Positions 8,688 to 17,098 of a DNA stretch of 56,091 bases are shown here, piece by piece. Source of the stretch: an uncultured Granulicella sp. (GTDB taxonomy: Bacteria; Acidobacteriota; Terriglobia; Terriglobales; Acidobacteriaceae). Position numbers and translations under genes: made by a program. The stretch is from the NCBI GenBank assembly GCA_937873265.1, contig CALMVL010000008.1, positions 1 to 56,091 of the forward strand, given 5' to 3'. Numbering within the stretch: the first letter of the stretch is position 1; the number at the start of each line of letters is the position of its first letter. Under the pieces are notes generated by a model that made no database searches, was not told the origin of the DNA, and was given only the letters and a program-made list of their open reading frames with translations.

Positions 8688-9536
8688 ATGCCGTTTGCGG
8701 GGAAGGGCGTGGGGGACACGGATCAGCTACCGGTCGTAACCAGCCGGGCGAATGCTCGCGTGAAGCAGCTGCGTGCGGCGTCTGCGGAGCAGGCACGATT
8801 GAGCGGCGGACTGCTGGGGATCGAAGGGGAGCATTTGCTGGAAGAGGTGGTGCGGAGCGGCATCACGCCCGAACTTGTGTTTGTGAGCGAACATCGGCAG
8901 GCGCCGGCATGTGTTCCGGGCGCAGTCGAGGTCATTCGGCTCTCAGAGGATGTCTTTGCTTCCGCGGTCGAGACGCGGTCGCCGCAGGGTGTAGCCGCGC
9001 TGGTTACGCCGCCGGTGTGGGCGATAGACGACATGCTGCGGGCCGCGAGTCCTCTGCTGCTGGTGGCGGCTGGCGTGCAGGATCCGGGAAATCTTGGGAC
9101 GCTGGTGCGGTCGGCGGAGGCGTTTGGGGCGACCGGTGTGTTGCTGACGCCGGGGACGGTTTCGGTGTGGAACGGCAAATCGATGCGAGCCTCGGCGGGA
9201 TCCGTGTTTCGGGTGCCGGTGGTTCGCTGCGATGTTGCGGATCTGCGAGATTTGCGAGCGAGGGGAGTTGCGCTTCTGGCGACGGTCGGCAGTGGGTCGG
9301 GCGTCTGGCCCATTCGGGAGATCGGCGAAGCGGACCTCGCGCGGCCGGTTGGCGTGCTGGTCGGGAACGAGGGCGCTGGTCTCGCGGAAGAGTGGCTGCG
9401 GATGGCCGACGAGTGCATCACGATTCCCTGCCCCGGCCCTGTTGAGAGCTTGAACGTGGCGGTTGCGGGATCCATTGTGCTCTTTGAGGCATCGCGGCAG
9501 CGGGTGCTGCGGTCTCAAGAGCGGCAGCTACCATGA
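8688..9536 (+). CDS. TrmH/SpoU-family RNA 2'-O-methyltransferase
   Basis: A 282-residue SPOUT methyltransferase. The N-terminal substrate-binding region starts with '[12 protein letters not shown]'. The C-terminal SPOUT domain carries motif 1 ([18 protein letters not shown], Asn 135), motif 2 ([10 protein letters not shown], 223-232) and motif 3 ([15 protein letters not shown], 246-260), which bind SAM in the trefoil knot. The substrate (23S rRNA or tRNA) cannot be assigned from sequence alone. Its stop overlaps the rarA start (ATGA). No Shine-Dalgarno is evident: a TAAGAT box lies only 6 nt before the ATG, so the mRNA may be leaderless. Confidence 0.92.
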   Translation: MPFAGKGVGDTDQLPVVTSRANARVKQLRAASAEQARLSGGLLGIEGEHLLEEVVRSGITPELVFVSEHRQAPACVPGAVEVIRLSEDVFASAVETRSPQGVAALVTPPVWAIDDMLRAASPLLLVAAGVQDPGNLGTLVRSAEAFGATGVLLTPGTVSVWNGKSMRASAGSVFRVPVVRCDVADLRDLRARGVALLATVGSGSGVWPIREIGEADLARPVGVLVGNEGAGLAEEWLRMADECITIPCPGPVESLNVAVAGSIVLFEASRQRVLRSQERQLP

Positions 9537-10906
9537 GCCTCTTCGATGGGTCGCCTCTCGCGCAAGCCGCGGCAACGTCAGTCTCCGGACAGGCTCCCTT
9601 AGCGGAGCGGATGCGGCCGCGGACGCTTGCCGAATATACGGGGCAGGAGCATCTGCTGGGTCCGGGCAAGCCGCTCCGGCTGGCGATCGAGCGAGACGAG
9701 GCCACACCGGGCCAAGGCGCACAGGCTAGCAGCATGATCTTCTGGGGGCCGCCCGGAGTGGGCAAGACGACGCTGGCCAAGATCGTGGCGCAAACGACGG
9801 GCGCGAACTTCATCGAGTTTTCCGCCGTTCTGAGCGGTATCAAGGAGATCAAGCAGGTGATGGCGGAAGCCGAGCGAGCCGCCGGCTTCGGCTCGCGCAC
9901 GATCCTGTTTGTGGACGAGATCCACCGCTTCAACAAGGCGCAGCAGGACGCGTTTTTGCCGTATGTGGAACGCGGCACCATTCGGCTGATTGGCGCGACC
10001 ACGGAGAATCCGAGCTTCGAGATCAATGCGGCGCTGCTCTCGCGCTGTCGTGTGTACACGCTGGTGGCGTTGACCGAGGTGCAGGTGGTGGCCCTGCTCG
10101 AGCGCGCGCTGGCTGATGCAGAGCGAGGGTTGGGAGGGCTGGGGCTGGAGGCCGATGCGGATGCGCTCGCAGCCATGGCGGCCTACGCCAGCGGCGACGC
10201 GCGCAACGCGCTGAATGCGCTTGAAGCCGCGGCCCGGATGGCCGAGGGACGCGGCGAGCGGACGATCAGCAGGACGCTGGCCGCCGAGGCAATGCAGCGA
10301 CGGGTTCTGCTCTATGACAAAAAAGGTGAGCAGCATTACGACCTGATCTCTGCGTTGCACAAAAGCGTGCGCAATTCGGACGCAGACGCCGCCCTCTACT
10401 GGCTGGGGCGGATGCTTGAAGCAGGCGAGGACCCGATGTACGTCGCTCGGCGGGTGGTGCGCATGGCGGTCGAGGACATCGGGCTGGCTGCGCCCGAGGC
10501 GCTGAACCTTTGCCTGAGCGCGCGCGATGCGATGCATTTCCTGGGGCAGCCCGAGGGCAGTCTGGCGCTGGCGCAGGCGGTAGTGTACCTCGCGCTTGCG
10601 CCCAAATCGAATGCGGTCTACACGGCCTACGCGGCAGTGCAGGCAGACATCGAAGCGACCGCAGCCGAGCCGGTGCCGCTGCATTTGCGTAACGCGCCGA
10701 CGAAGTTGATGCGCGAGCTCCGTTACGGCAAGGATTACCAGTACGCGCACGACGTCGAGGGCAAGGTGGCGGCGATGGAGTGCCTTCCGGCTTCGCTCGC
10801 CGGACGCCATTACTACCATCCGACCGGCGAGGGCCGGGAGCGGCAAATGGCAGCGCGGATGCAGGAGATCCTGGAAAAACGGGGCGGCGCAAAGCCAGAG
10901 TCTTGA
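9533..10906 (+). CDS. rarA: Replication-associated recombination protein RarA/MgsA (AAA+ ATPase)
   Basis: A 457-residue clamp-loader-like AAA+ ATPase that acts at stalled replication forks. Visible motifs are Walker A (GPPGVGKT, 72-79), Walker B (LFVDEIH, 125-131), sensor 1 (ATTEN, about 155-159) and the C-terminal MgsA tetramerisation part with '[14 protein letters not shown]'. Length fits the family (about 440-450). The ATG overlaps the preceding methyltransferase stop by 4 bp, so translation is coupled. A TATAGT box at 10907-10912 directly after the stop may be the promoter for the next gene. Confidence 0.96.
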   Translation: MSLFDGSPLAQAAATSVSGQAPLAERMRPRTLAEYTGQEHLLGPGKPLRLAIERDEATPGQGAQASSMIFWGPPGVGKTTLAKIVAQTTGANFIEFSAVLSGIKEIKQVMAEAERAAGFGSRTILFVDEIHRFNKAQQDAFLPYVERGTIRLIGATTENPSFEINAALLSRCRVYTLVALTEVQVVALLERALADAERGLGGLGLEADADALAAMAAYASGDARNALNALEAAARMAEGRGERTISRTLAAEAMQRRVLLYDKKGEQHYDLISALHKSVRNSDADAALYWLGRMLEAGEDPMYVARRVVRMAVEDIGLAAPEALNLCLSARDAMHFLGQPEGSLALAQAVVYLALAPKSNAVYTAYAAVQADIEATAAEPVPLHLRNAPTKLMRELRYGKDYQYAHDVEGKVAAMECLPASLAGRHYYHPTGEGRERQMAARMQEILEKRGGAKPES

Positions 10907-10949
10907 TATAGTTCTGCTGTCCGCATCGGCGGCTTGTTTTGGAGATCGT

Positions 10950-11450
10950 ATGGCGCATCCGATTCCACCGTTGACCCCCTACCTTGTCGTTTCAAACGCC
11001 GCCCAAGCGGTCGCCTTCTACCAGCAAGCCTTCGGCGCGGAGCTGGACGGCGAACCCCACCTGATGCCCGGAACCGACAAGATCATGCACGTCCGGCTGA
11101 TGGTGAATGGGTCGATGATTATGCTGTGCGACGATTTCTCCGAGATGATGGGAAGCGCGCCTCAGACACCCAATGCGCTCGGTGGGTCACCCATCACGCT
11201 GGCGCTCCAGTTCAGCGACGTGCAGCCCTTCTGGGATCGCGCCGTGGCGGCAGGCATGACCGTCACCATGCCGATCGCCGACATGTTCTGGGGCGACCGC
11301 TACGGCCAGGTGACCGATCCATACGGGCACAAATGGTCGATGTCGCAGACCTTGACTGTGATGAACGACGAGCAGATGGCCGCCGCCGCCGAGCAGGCGA
11401 TGGGCCGGACGCGGACTTCGCATGACGATGGGGTGAGCGCCGCGAACTGA
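10950..11450 (+). CDS. VOC-family (glyoxalase/PhnB-like) protein
   Basis: A 166-residue vicinal-oxygen-chelate fold protein of the PhnB/YdcD-like group. It starts with 'PLTPYLVVSNAAQAVAFYQQAFG', typical of this subgroup (shown in part: SNAAQAVAFYQQAFGAE). It continues through 'GNA'-like metal-site regions to 'FWGDRYGQVTDPYGHKW', where the C-terminal motif holds a likely metal or structural His. Family members include dioxygenases, lyases and antibiotic-binding proteins, and the specific reaction here is unknown. GGAG lies about 6 nt before the ATG. Confidence 0.87.
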   Translation: MAHPIPPLTPYLVVSNAAQAVAFYQQAFGAELDGEPHLMPGTDKIMHVRLMVNGSMIMLCDDFSEMMGSAPQTPNALGGSPITLALQFSDVQPFWDRAVAAGMTVTMPIADMFWGDRYGQVTDPYGHKWSMSQTLTVMNDEQMAAAAEQAMGRTRTSHDDGVSAAN

Positions 11451-11524
11451 GGGTCGGGAGGTCTTCGGAGAGGCATCCCAGGCCGCAACTACCCACGTCC
11501 CAGCAAGCCGTTTAGGATTTGGGA

Positions 11525-12721
11525 ATGGACGACTTTCCGCGCCTCAAGCGACTTCCACCGTACGTCTTCAACATCACGGGCGAACTGAAGGCAGCCGCAC
11601 GCAGACGCGGTGAGGACATTATCGACTTCGGGATGGGGAATCCCGACGGAGCGACGCCGCCACACATTGTCGACAAGATGATCGAGGCGGCACGCAAGCA
11701 GCGTACGCATCGGTATTCGCTTTCGAAAGGCATCCCGCGACTGCGGAAGGCGATCTGCGACTGGTACGGAACGCGCTACGATGTGGAGCTCGATCCGGCG
11801 ACCGAGGCCATTGTCACCATCGGATCGAAGGAAGGCATCGCCCACTTTTGCCTGGCGGTGCTCGATCGCGGCGACACGGTGCTGGTTCCCAACCCAAGCT
11901 ATCCCATTCACATCTATGGTCCCGTGATTGCCGGCGCGGACATCCTGTCACTGCCGATTCATTCCACGACCGAGTTTCTCGCGCAGGTGGAAGAGACCAT
12001 TCCGCGCATGATCCCTCGACCAAAGGTGCTGATTGTGAACTTTCCTGCGAACCCCACGGCGCAGTGTGTTGATCTGCCGTTCTTTGAGCGTCTGGTTGCG
12101 CTCTGCAAGGAGTTCGGTGTGTGGCTGGTGCACGATTTCGCGTATGCCGACATCGCGTTCGACGGGTATAAGCCACCCTCTGTGTTACAGGTTCCGGGCG
12201 CAAAGGATATTGCCGTCGAGTTCTTTACGCTCTCGAAGAGCTACAACATGCCGGGATGGCGGGTGGGGTTCATGGTCGGCAACGCGACACTGGTGGCCGC
12301 GCTCAGCCGCATCAAGAGCTACTTCGATTACGGAACGTTCACGCCGATTCAGGTGGCATCCATCTGTGCGCTTTCTGGCCCGCAAGAGTGCGTGGCCGAG
12401 ATCACCGCGACGTATCGCGATCGCCGCGATGTTCTCGTAGCGGGGCTGAACCGGCTGGGATGGCACACCGAAAATCCGCGCGCGACCATGTTTGTTTGGA
12501 GCAAGATCCCCGAAGCCTTTCGCGAGATGCGATCGCTGGAATTCTCCAAGCACCTGCTCGAGCACGCCAAGGTGGCCGTCAGTCCGGGAATCGGTTTCGG
12601 CGAGTACGGTGACGACCATGTGCGTTTCTCGTTGATTGAAAACGAAGAACGCACGCGGCAAGCCTTGCGCGGCATCCGCACTGCGCTGCAGATGCTGCCG
12701 ACGGAACTGGCTTCGCGCTGA
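11525..12721 (+). CDS. alaC: Alanine-synthesising aminotransferase (AlaC type)
   Basis: A 398-residue class I/II PLP aminotransferase closely resembling E. coli AlaC (glutamate-pyruvate transaminase). The N-terminal 'RLPPYVFNITGELKAAARRR' and 'MGNPDGATPP' blocks are near-identical to AlaC as I remember it. The PLP Schiff-base Lys is K238 in 'TLSKSYNMPGWRVGF', and the substrate-carboxylate Arg lies in the C-terminal 'HVRFSLIENEERTRQA'. ATG 11525 has an AGGA site 7 nt upstream and is preferred to TTG 11519. The gene converges with dsbD, with 5 bp between stops. Confidence 0.93.
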   Translation: MDDFPRLKRLPPYVFNITGELKAAARRRGEDIIDFGMGNPDGATPPHIVDKMIEAARKQRTHRYSLSKGIPRLRKAICDWYGTRYDVELDPATEAIVTIGSKEGIAHFCLAVLDRGDTVLVPNPSYPIHIYGPVIAGADILSLPIHSTTEFLAQVEETIPRMIPRPKVLIVNFPANPTAQCVDLPFFERLVALCKEFGVWLVHDFAYADIAFDGYKPPSVLQVPGAKDIAVEFFTLSKSYNMPGWRVGFMVGNATLVAALSRIKSYFDYGTFTPIQVASICALSGPQECVAEITATYRDRRDVLVAGLNRLGWHTENPRATMFVWSKIPEAFREMRSLEFSKHLLEHAKVAVSPGIGFGEYGDDHVRFSLIENEERTRQALRGIRTALQMLPTELASR

Positions 12722-12726
12722 CCCGC

Positions 12727-14856
12727 CTACTGCGCTAGGTCGTGCTTGAGCGCGTCCAGAACGATCGGTTTGGTCAGCAGTTCTGGCAGGACGTCGGCCT
12801 TGCTGTCGGCCGCTGCGGGATACAGGACGTACGTCGGCACGCCGCTCCGGCCGAGGCTCGCCAGCTGCTGGGTGATCGCGGGATCGTACTGCGTCCAATC
12901 GGCCCGAAGCAGCGTCACTTTGCCCGAGGCAAACTGCCGCTGCACCTCAGCCGACCGCAGCACCAGGCGCTCGTTGACCTGGCAGGAAAGGCACCACGCG
13001 GCGGTGAAGTCGATAAAGACCGGGTGTCCGCCGGCGCGTGCGGCTTCGAGTGTTTGGGGCGAGAAGGCCTGCCACGCAAGGGTGGTGTCCTTTGGCCGGT
13101 AGAGCGGAACGGCGACGGCGAGCAGCAGCAGCGCAACGGCGGCGAGCGTCGACCCGAGCCGCGCCGGCCACTTGCTCAGCGCCCATCCAGCAATCGCGAC
13201 CAGCAGAAAGCCGAGCAGCAGCTTTGCAATGGCATCCGTTCCCTGCCCCCCGCCGCCGGTCGAGAACAGACGGCCGTACACCCACGTGAGCCAGATCACT
13301 GTTGCAAAGAGCGGAACCGCCGTAAGCTGCTTTAGCGTTTCCATCCACGCGCCCGGGCGCGGCAAGATGCGCGTCCACGCGGGCTGGAAGCTGAGCAGCA
13401 GATATGGCAGCGCCAGCCCGATCGCGAGCGCCGTAAACACCGCGAACGTGACCCCGGCTGACTGCGCGAGGGCAAAGCCGATTGCCGCGCCCATCAGCGG
13501 AGCCGTACACGGCGTCGCGACCACCGTCGCCAGCACGCCGGTGAAGAACGATCCGGCAAAGCCCTGCCTGCGTGTGAGCGCATCGCCCGCGGAGGTGAGC
13601 GAAAGCCCCAGCTCAAACTGCCCGGCAAGCGACAGCGAAAAGAAAAACAGCCCTACCGCGAGCAGAACGAGAAAGACGGGCGATTGCAGCTGGAAGCCCC
13701 AGCCGATCTGATTGGTCGTCGAGCGGAGCAGAAGAAGAACCGCCACAATTGCCCAAAAGCTGACCAAGATGCCCAGGGTGTAAACCAGGCCGTGCGCGCG
13801 CAGCCGCGAGCGTTCTTCGGTCGACGAGTTGACCAGCGCCAGCCCCTTGAGAAACAGCACGGGAAAGACGCACGGCATCAGGTTCAGAAGGATGCCGCCG
13901 AGAAAGGCGAGCCCGATCGCTCCCGCCGTGGTGACGCCGGCGGCGGCATTGGGCTTGCCTCCCGCGGCGCTCGCGGGAGGAACCTCGCCGGCCACCACCG
14001 GCGCGGTGAACTCATAGGCCTGTTCATCGCTCAACTTCAGCAGCCCGTGAATTTGCTTCGGCAGAGCAGCGGACGGTCCCGCATCGGGGGTCTCCGGCGC
14101 CCGCGGCACCCGCAACCGAATCCCGCCCGGCATCGATTCGACTACCTGGTCTCCGGCATTGTCGATCTGATCGGGATCAAACGGGTAGAACTCCGCATCT
14201 GTCTCCTGATCTCCGGTGAGAAGCGTAAAGACGAACTCCGATTTGCCGCCGTTTACCGTCAGGTGTGTGTTAGGGTCCAGCGGTTTCGGCAGGAGCGTCA
14301 GCGCTTGCCCGAGAGCACCCACCGGCGGGCCGGGCGGTGGAGCATGCGGGTCCACGGTCAGGTCGAGGCCGAGGTGTGCCTTGCCCGGGATGCACACCTC
14401 GCGGCAGACCAGCCAGTTCACCATCGCGTCGATGTGCATCGGGCCGGGCTTCACATTGCCGGCCGCCGTGAGCGTGACGGGAAAGGCGGCGGTGTCCTCG
14501 TAGCCGAAGTCCATCAGCGGACCGAGCGGAAGACGCGACGGGATGGGAAACTGCATGGGACCTGCGGTGATGCCGCGTGGCAGATTCCAGTTGATGTGCG
14601 GCGGCTCGCCCGAGTCGCCCGCGTTGATCCAGTACACATGCCACTTCTCTTCAAGCGTCAGCACCAGGCCGGCGGTGACGGTGCCGCCGGGTGCGATTGT
14701 GGGCGAGAGCGACGTCAGCTCCGCCGTCAGATGCGCGGCCTTCACCGGTCCCGGGCCGCCGTCACCGACCGTCTGCATCTGCGCGCCCGCTGACTGGAGG
14801 GCCGTCAGGCTGAAGACCAGCGCGAGCAGAGACGGGATGTACCGGCGAAGAGACAT
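12727..14856 (-). CDS. DsbD-type protein-disulfide reductase (cytoplasm-to-periplasm electron transfer)
   Basis: A 709-residue three-domain protein. A signal peptide (about 1-26) precedes a periplasmic DsbD-alpha-like domain with the Cys pair C151/C155 (CREVC). The central multi-helix membrane domain has the paired cysteines C329 (LMPCVFP) and C450 (ATPCTAP). The C-terminal thioredoxin-like domain carries WCLSC (621-625). This matches the electron path of DsbD: cytosolic thioredoxin to membrane domain, gamma domain, then alpha domain, keeping periplasmic thiols reduced. The protein is longer than E. coli DsbD (565) because of a larger N-terminal region. The start is ATG 14856, directly after a sigma-70-like promoter. 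Confidence 0.92.
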   Translation of the reverse strand: MSLRRYIPSLLALVFSLTALQSAGAQMQTVGDGGPGPVKAAHLTAELTSLSPTIAPGGTVTAGLVLTLEEKWHVYWINAGDSGEPPHINWNLPRGITAGPMQFPIPSRLPLGPLMDFGYEDTAAFPVTLTAAGNVKPGPMHIDAMVNWLVCREVCIPGKAHLGLDLTVDPHAPPPGPPVGALGQALTLLPKPLDPNTHLTVNGGKSEFVFTLLTGDQETDAEFYPFDPDQIDNAGDQVVESMPGGIRLRVPRAPETPDAGPSAALPKQIHGLLKLSDEQAYEFTAPVVAGEVPPASAAGGKPNAAAGVTTAGAIGLAFLGGILLNLMPCVFPVLFLKGLALVNSSTEERSRLRAHGLVYTLGILVSFWAIVAVLLLLRSTTNQIGWGFQLQSPVFLVLLAVGLFFFSLSLAGQFELGLSLTSAGDALTRRQGFAGSFFTGVLATVVATPCTAPLMGAAIGFALAQSAGVTFAVFTALAIGLALPYLLLSFQPAWTRILPRPGAWMETLKQLTAVPLFATVIWLTWVYGRLFSTGGGGQGTDAIAKLLLGFLLVAIAGWALSKWPARLGSTLAAVALLLLAVAVPLYRPKDTTLAWQAFSPQTLEAARAGGHPVFIDFTAAWCLSCQVNERLVLRSAEVQRQFASGKVTLLRADWTQYDPAITQQLASLGRSGVPTYVLYPAAADSKADVLPELLTKPIVLDALKHDLAQ

Positions 14857-14865
14857 GGTGCTGCG

Positions 14866-14895
14866 ATTGTAGGCGTTGCGCTTCGACGATGTCAG
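14866..14895 (-). promoter_or_regulatory. Sigma-70-like promoter of dsbD (near-leaderless)
   Basis: On the minus strand CTGACA (14895-14890) is followed by an 18-nt spacer and TACAAT (14871-14866). Both boxes match the consensus at 5 of 6 positions. The -10 box ends only 9 nt before the dsbD ATG, so the transcript would start within a few nucleotides of the start codon. No Shine-Dalgarno sequence fits in that space. Confidence 0.55.
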
Positions 14896-14960
14896 GCGGT
14901 GGACCATACGTTCTGAGACGGCGGAAGCAGGTGCAGGTTACGCGGCAGGGGCGGGGGCAC

Positions 14961-15395
14961 TCAGCGGCCGCGCGCTCGCCGGTGCTCAACCATGATGCAC
15001 CGGTCCATCACCACGCGAATTCCGCCCGCCTCAGCGCGGCGCGCTGCCTCGTGGTGGACAATGCCCTGCTGCACCCATAGCTCCGCGAGACGAAGCTCCA
15101 GCATCTCGTCCACGATGGCCGGGAGAAAGCTTGGTAAGCGAAAGACGTTGACGACGTCGGGCGGTTCCGGCAGAGCGGAAAGTGAAGGGTACGCCACCTC
15201 CCCCAGAACGACGTCGAGTGCCGGATTCACGGGCAGGATCCGGTAGCCCTGCTGCTGCATATAGGCCGCAACATAGTGGCTCGGACGTTCCGGTCGTTCC
15301 GAGAGCCCGACGACTGCGAGGGTGCGCGGCCGGCTCGCCACGCCCATCAGCATCGTTTCGCCAAGCATTGCCCGCAGGATGTGTGGGTCGTTCAT
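14961..15395 (-). CDS. CoA-binding domain protein (YccU-like)
   Basis: A 144-residue single-domain protein of the CoA_binding_2 family (Rossmann fold). Recognisable blocks are 'TLAVVGLSERPERPSHYVAAYMQQQGYRI' (in part: GLSERPERPSHYVA), 'PVNPAL', 'DVVNVFRLP' and 'ELWVQQGIVHHEAARRAEAG'. Members bind CoA or another nucleotide, but no catalytic role is established. It starts 6 bp after the DinB-family gene and is probably co-transcribed with lnt-prfB-dinB. Confidence 0.9.
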   Translation of the reverse strand: MNDPHILRAMLGETMLMGVASRPRTLAVVGLSERPERPSHYVAAYMQQQGYRILPVNPALDVVLGEVAYPSLSALPEPPDVVNVFRLPSFLPAIVDEMLELRLAELWVQQGIVHHEAARRAEAGGIRVVMDRCIMVEHRRARGR

Positions 15396-15401
15396 TGTTG
15401 G

Positions 15402-15899
15402 CTACGCCTTCCACGCACCGAGAAGTCTGCGCAGCACCAGCAGCTCGCCCAGGTGATAAGCCGTGTGGTCGGCGATGAGCAAGGTTTCCCGCAGCAGATT
15501 CTGACCGCTACCCCAGCGAAACGGCTTCACGAGATCTGCCTCGGGTCGCGTGATCAGATCTTCGAACTGCTCGCGATCGGTGCGTATCGCGGCGACGGTT
15601 CGGTCCCACGCCTCGGGGATTGGCGGCTCGGGCGTACTTGGCCAGTAATCTTTCGGCCACTCCAGCGCATGGTAGCCACCGGTGGGCGGCGCACTGAAAT
15701 TCAGAATGTCGCGTTGCGTGATGCGCATGTGCTCCAGGAGCTGCCACGCGGAGTACGGCAGCTTCTCCGGCACCACTCCGCGAAGGTTCGTCGGCATGTC
15801 GGCGACGACGTCGTCGAAGCTCGCGTGCGCCTGCCCACCTTTGAGCAGGTCAAGCAGCTGTGTACGAAGCTCCTGGTCGAGAGACCGGATTTCGGCCAT
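15402..15899 (-). CDS. DinB-family (four-helix bundle) protein
   Basis: A 165-residue protein of the DinB/YfiT superfamily, typically metal-binding four-helix bundles that include bacillithiol and mycothiol transferases. Candidate metal-ligand histidines are in 'QLLEHMRITQRDI' and the C-terminal 'LLIADHTAYHLGELLVLR', which gives the usual H...HxxxH arrangement. AGGGAG lies upstream of ATG 15899, which fixes the start; the frame is open further upstream but overlaps prfB. A DinB-type thiol transferase together with the YpdA-like gene at 34 kb could be linked through thiol chemistry, but that is speculative. Confidence 0.85.
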   Translation of the reverse strand: MAEIRSLDQELRTQLLDLLKGGQAHASFDDVVADMPTNLRGVVPEKLPYSAWQLLEHMRITQRDILNFSAPPTGGYHALEWPKDYWPSTPEPPIPEAWDRTVAAIRTDREQFEDLITRPEADLVKPFRWGSGQNLLRETLLIADHTAYHLGELLVLRRLLGAWKA

Positions 15900-15951
15900 C
15901 GTGTTCTCCCTGAACCGCTCCGGCTTGGATGCGGGAGAGAAGGCGCGCGAC

Positions 15952-17098
15952 TCAGCGCATCGTTTCCCCAAGGTCGTCGGCATCTTCAACGGCTGCCGGC
16001 AAGTTCCCCTCGCGCCGCATGCGCAGGTAGCCGCGGATAAACGGGTCGAGATCGCCGTCGAGGACGCGGTCCACATCGCCAACCTCCACGCGCGTCCTCA
16101 GGTCTTTCGCCATGCGGTAAGGCTGCAGCACGTAGGAGCGGATCTGCGAGCCGAAGCCAATGTCGAGCTTCGAATCTTCGAGCTTCTTGGTCGCCGCCTT
16201 CTTTTTATCCAGTTCGTACTCGTAGAGGCGGGAGCGCAGCAGCTTCATTGCGCGCTCCTTGTTTTTATGCTGCGAGCGCTCGTTCTGGCAGCCGGCGACG
16301 AGTCCGGTCGGAAGATGCGTGATTCGCACGGCGGAGTCGGTCGTGTTGACGTGCTGGCCACCCTTGCCCCCGGACCGGTATGTGTCGATGCGCAGCTCGT
16401 CCGGCTTGATATCGATGTGAATCGCGTCATCGATCTCCGGCGAGACAAAGACGCTGGCGAAGGAGGTGTGGCGGCGCTTGGCGGAGTCGAACGGCGAGAT
16501 GCGCACGAGGCGGTGCACGCCTGTCTCGCCCGACAGCAGGCCAAAGGCGAAGTCGCCCGTAATGGTGAAGGTGGCGGACTTGATGCCCGCCTCGTCGCCA
16601 TCCTGGATCTCGTTGAGCTCCAGCTTGAAATGCTGCCGCTCGGCCCACCGCAGGTACATGCGCATCAGCATCTCGGCCCAGTCCTGCGACTCGGTTCCAC
16701 CCGCGCCCGGGTGCACCACTACGATTGCATTCAGCGGGTCCGTCTCGCCCGAAAGCATCGTCTTGGATTCAAGCTGGTCGGCATACTCGACCAACGCCGG
16801 GATCTCGCGAGCAAGATCCGCTTCGGTGTCCTCGCCCTCGCGCGCGAGCTCGAAGTACGCCTCAATGTCGTCAGCCCGCCGGGCAAGCTCGGTCTCGTCG
16901 GCCAGCAGCGTTTCGAGGCGCTTTCGCTCGCGCATCAGCGGCTGCGACCTGGCCGCGTCGGCCCACACACCGGGGTCCGAGATCTTCTCCTCCAGCGAGG
17001 CTAGTTCCTTCCGCAGCCGGGGCGCGTCAAAGATACTCCCGCAGATCGCGAACCTTTTCGCGAACCGGGGAGTAGCTGTACTCCAGATCAGTTAACAT
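15952..17098 (-). CDS. prfB: Peptide chain release factor 2, with programmed +1 frameshift
   Basis: RF2 recognises UGA and UAA stop codons and triggers peptide release. The gene is in two frames. ATG 17098 opens a 23-codon frame ending ...REYL-UGA (stop at 17029-17027). A +1 shift at CTT-T continues in frame from GAC 17028 to 15952, giving about 381 residues. The SPF stop-codon-reading tripeptide falls at about 201-203 and the catalytic GGQ at about 246-248, very near the E. coli positions (205-207, 250-252). The start overlaps the 3' end of lnt by 11 bp. Annotators that ignore the shift would call a 338-residue fragment from GTG 16968. Confidence 0.95.
17026..17040 (-). promoter_or_regulatory. 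RF2 autoregulatory +1 frameshift site
   Basis: The minus strand reads GGGAGTATCTTTGAC. It has a Shine-Dalgarno-like GGGAG, a 3-nt spacer, then CUU-UGA-C, the arrangement of the E. coli prfB site. Low RF2 lets ribosomes pause at UGA and slip +1 on CUUU, restoring RF2 synthesis. The stop is followed by C, the weak context found in E. coli. Confidence 0.93.
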
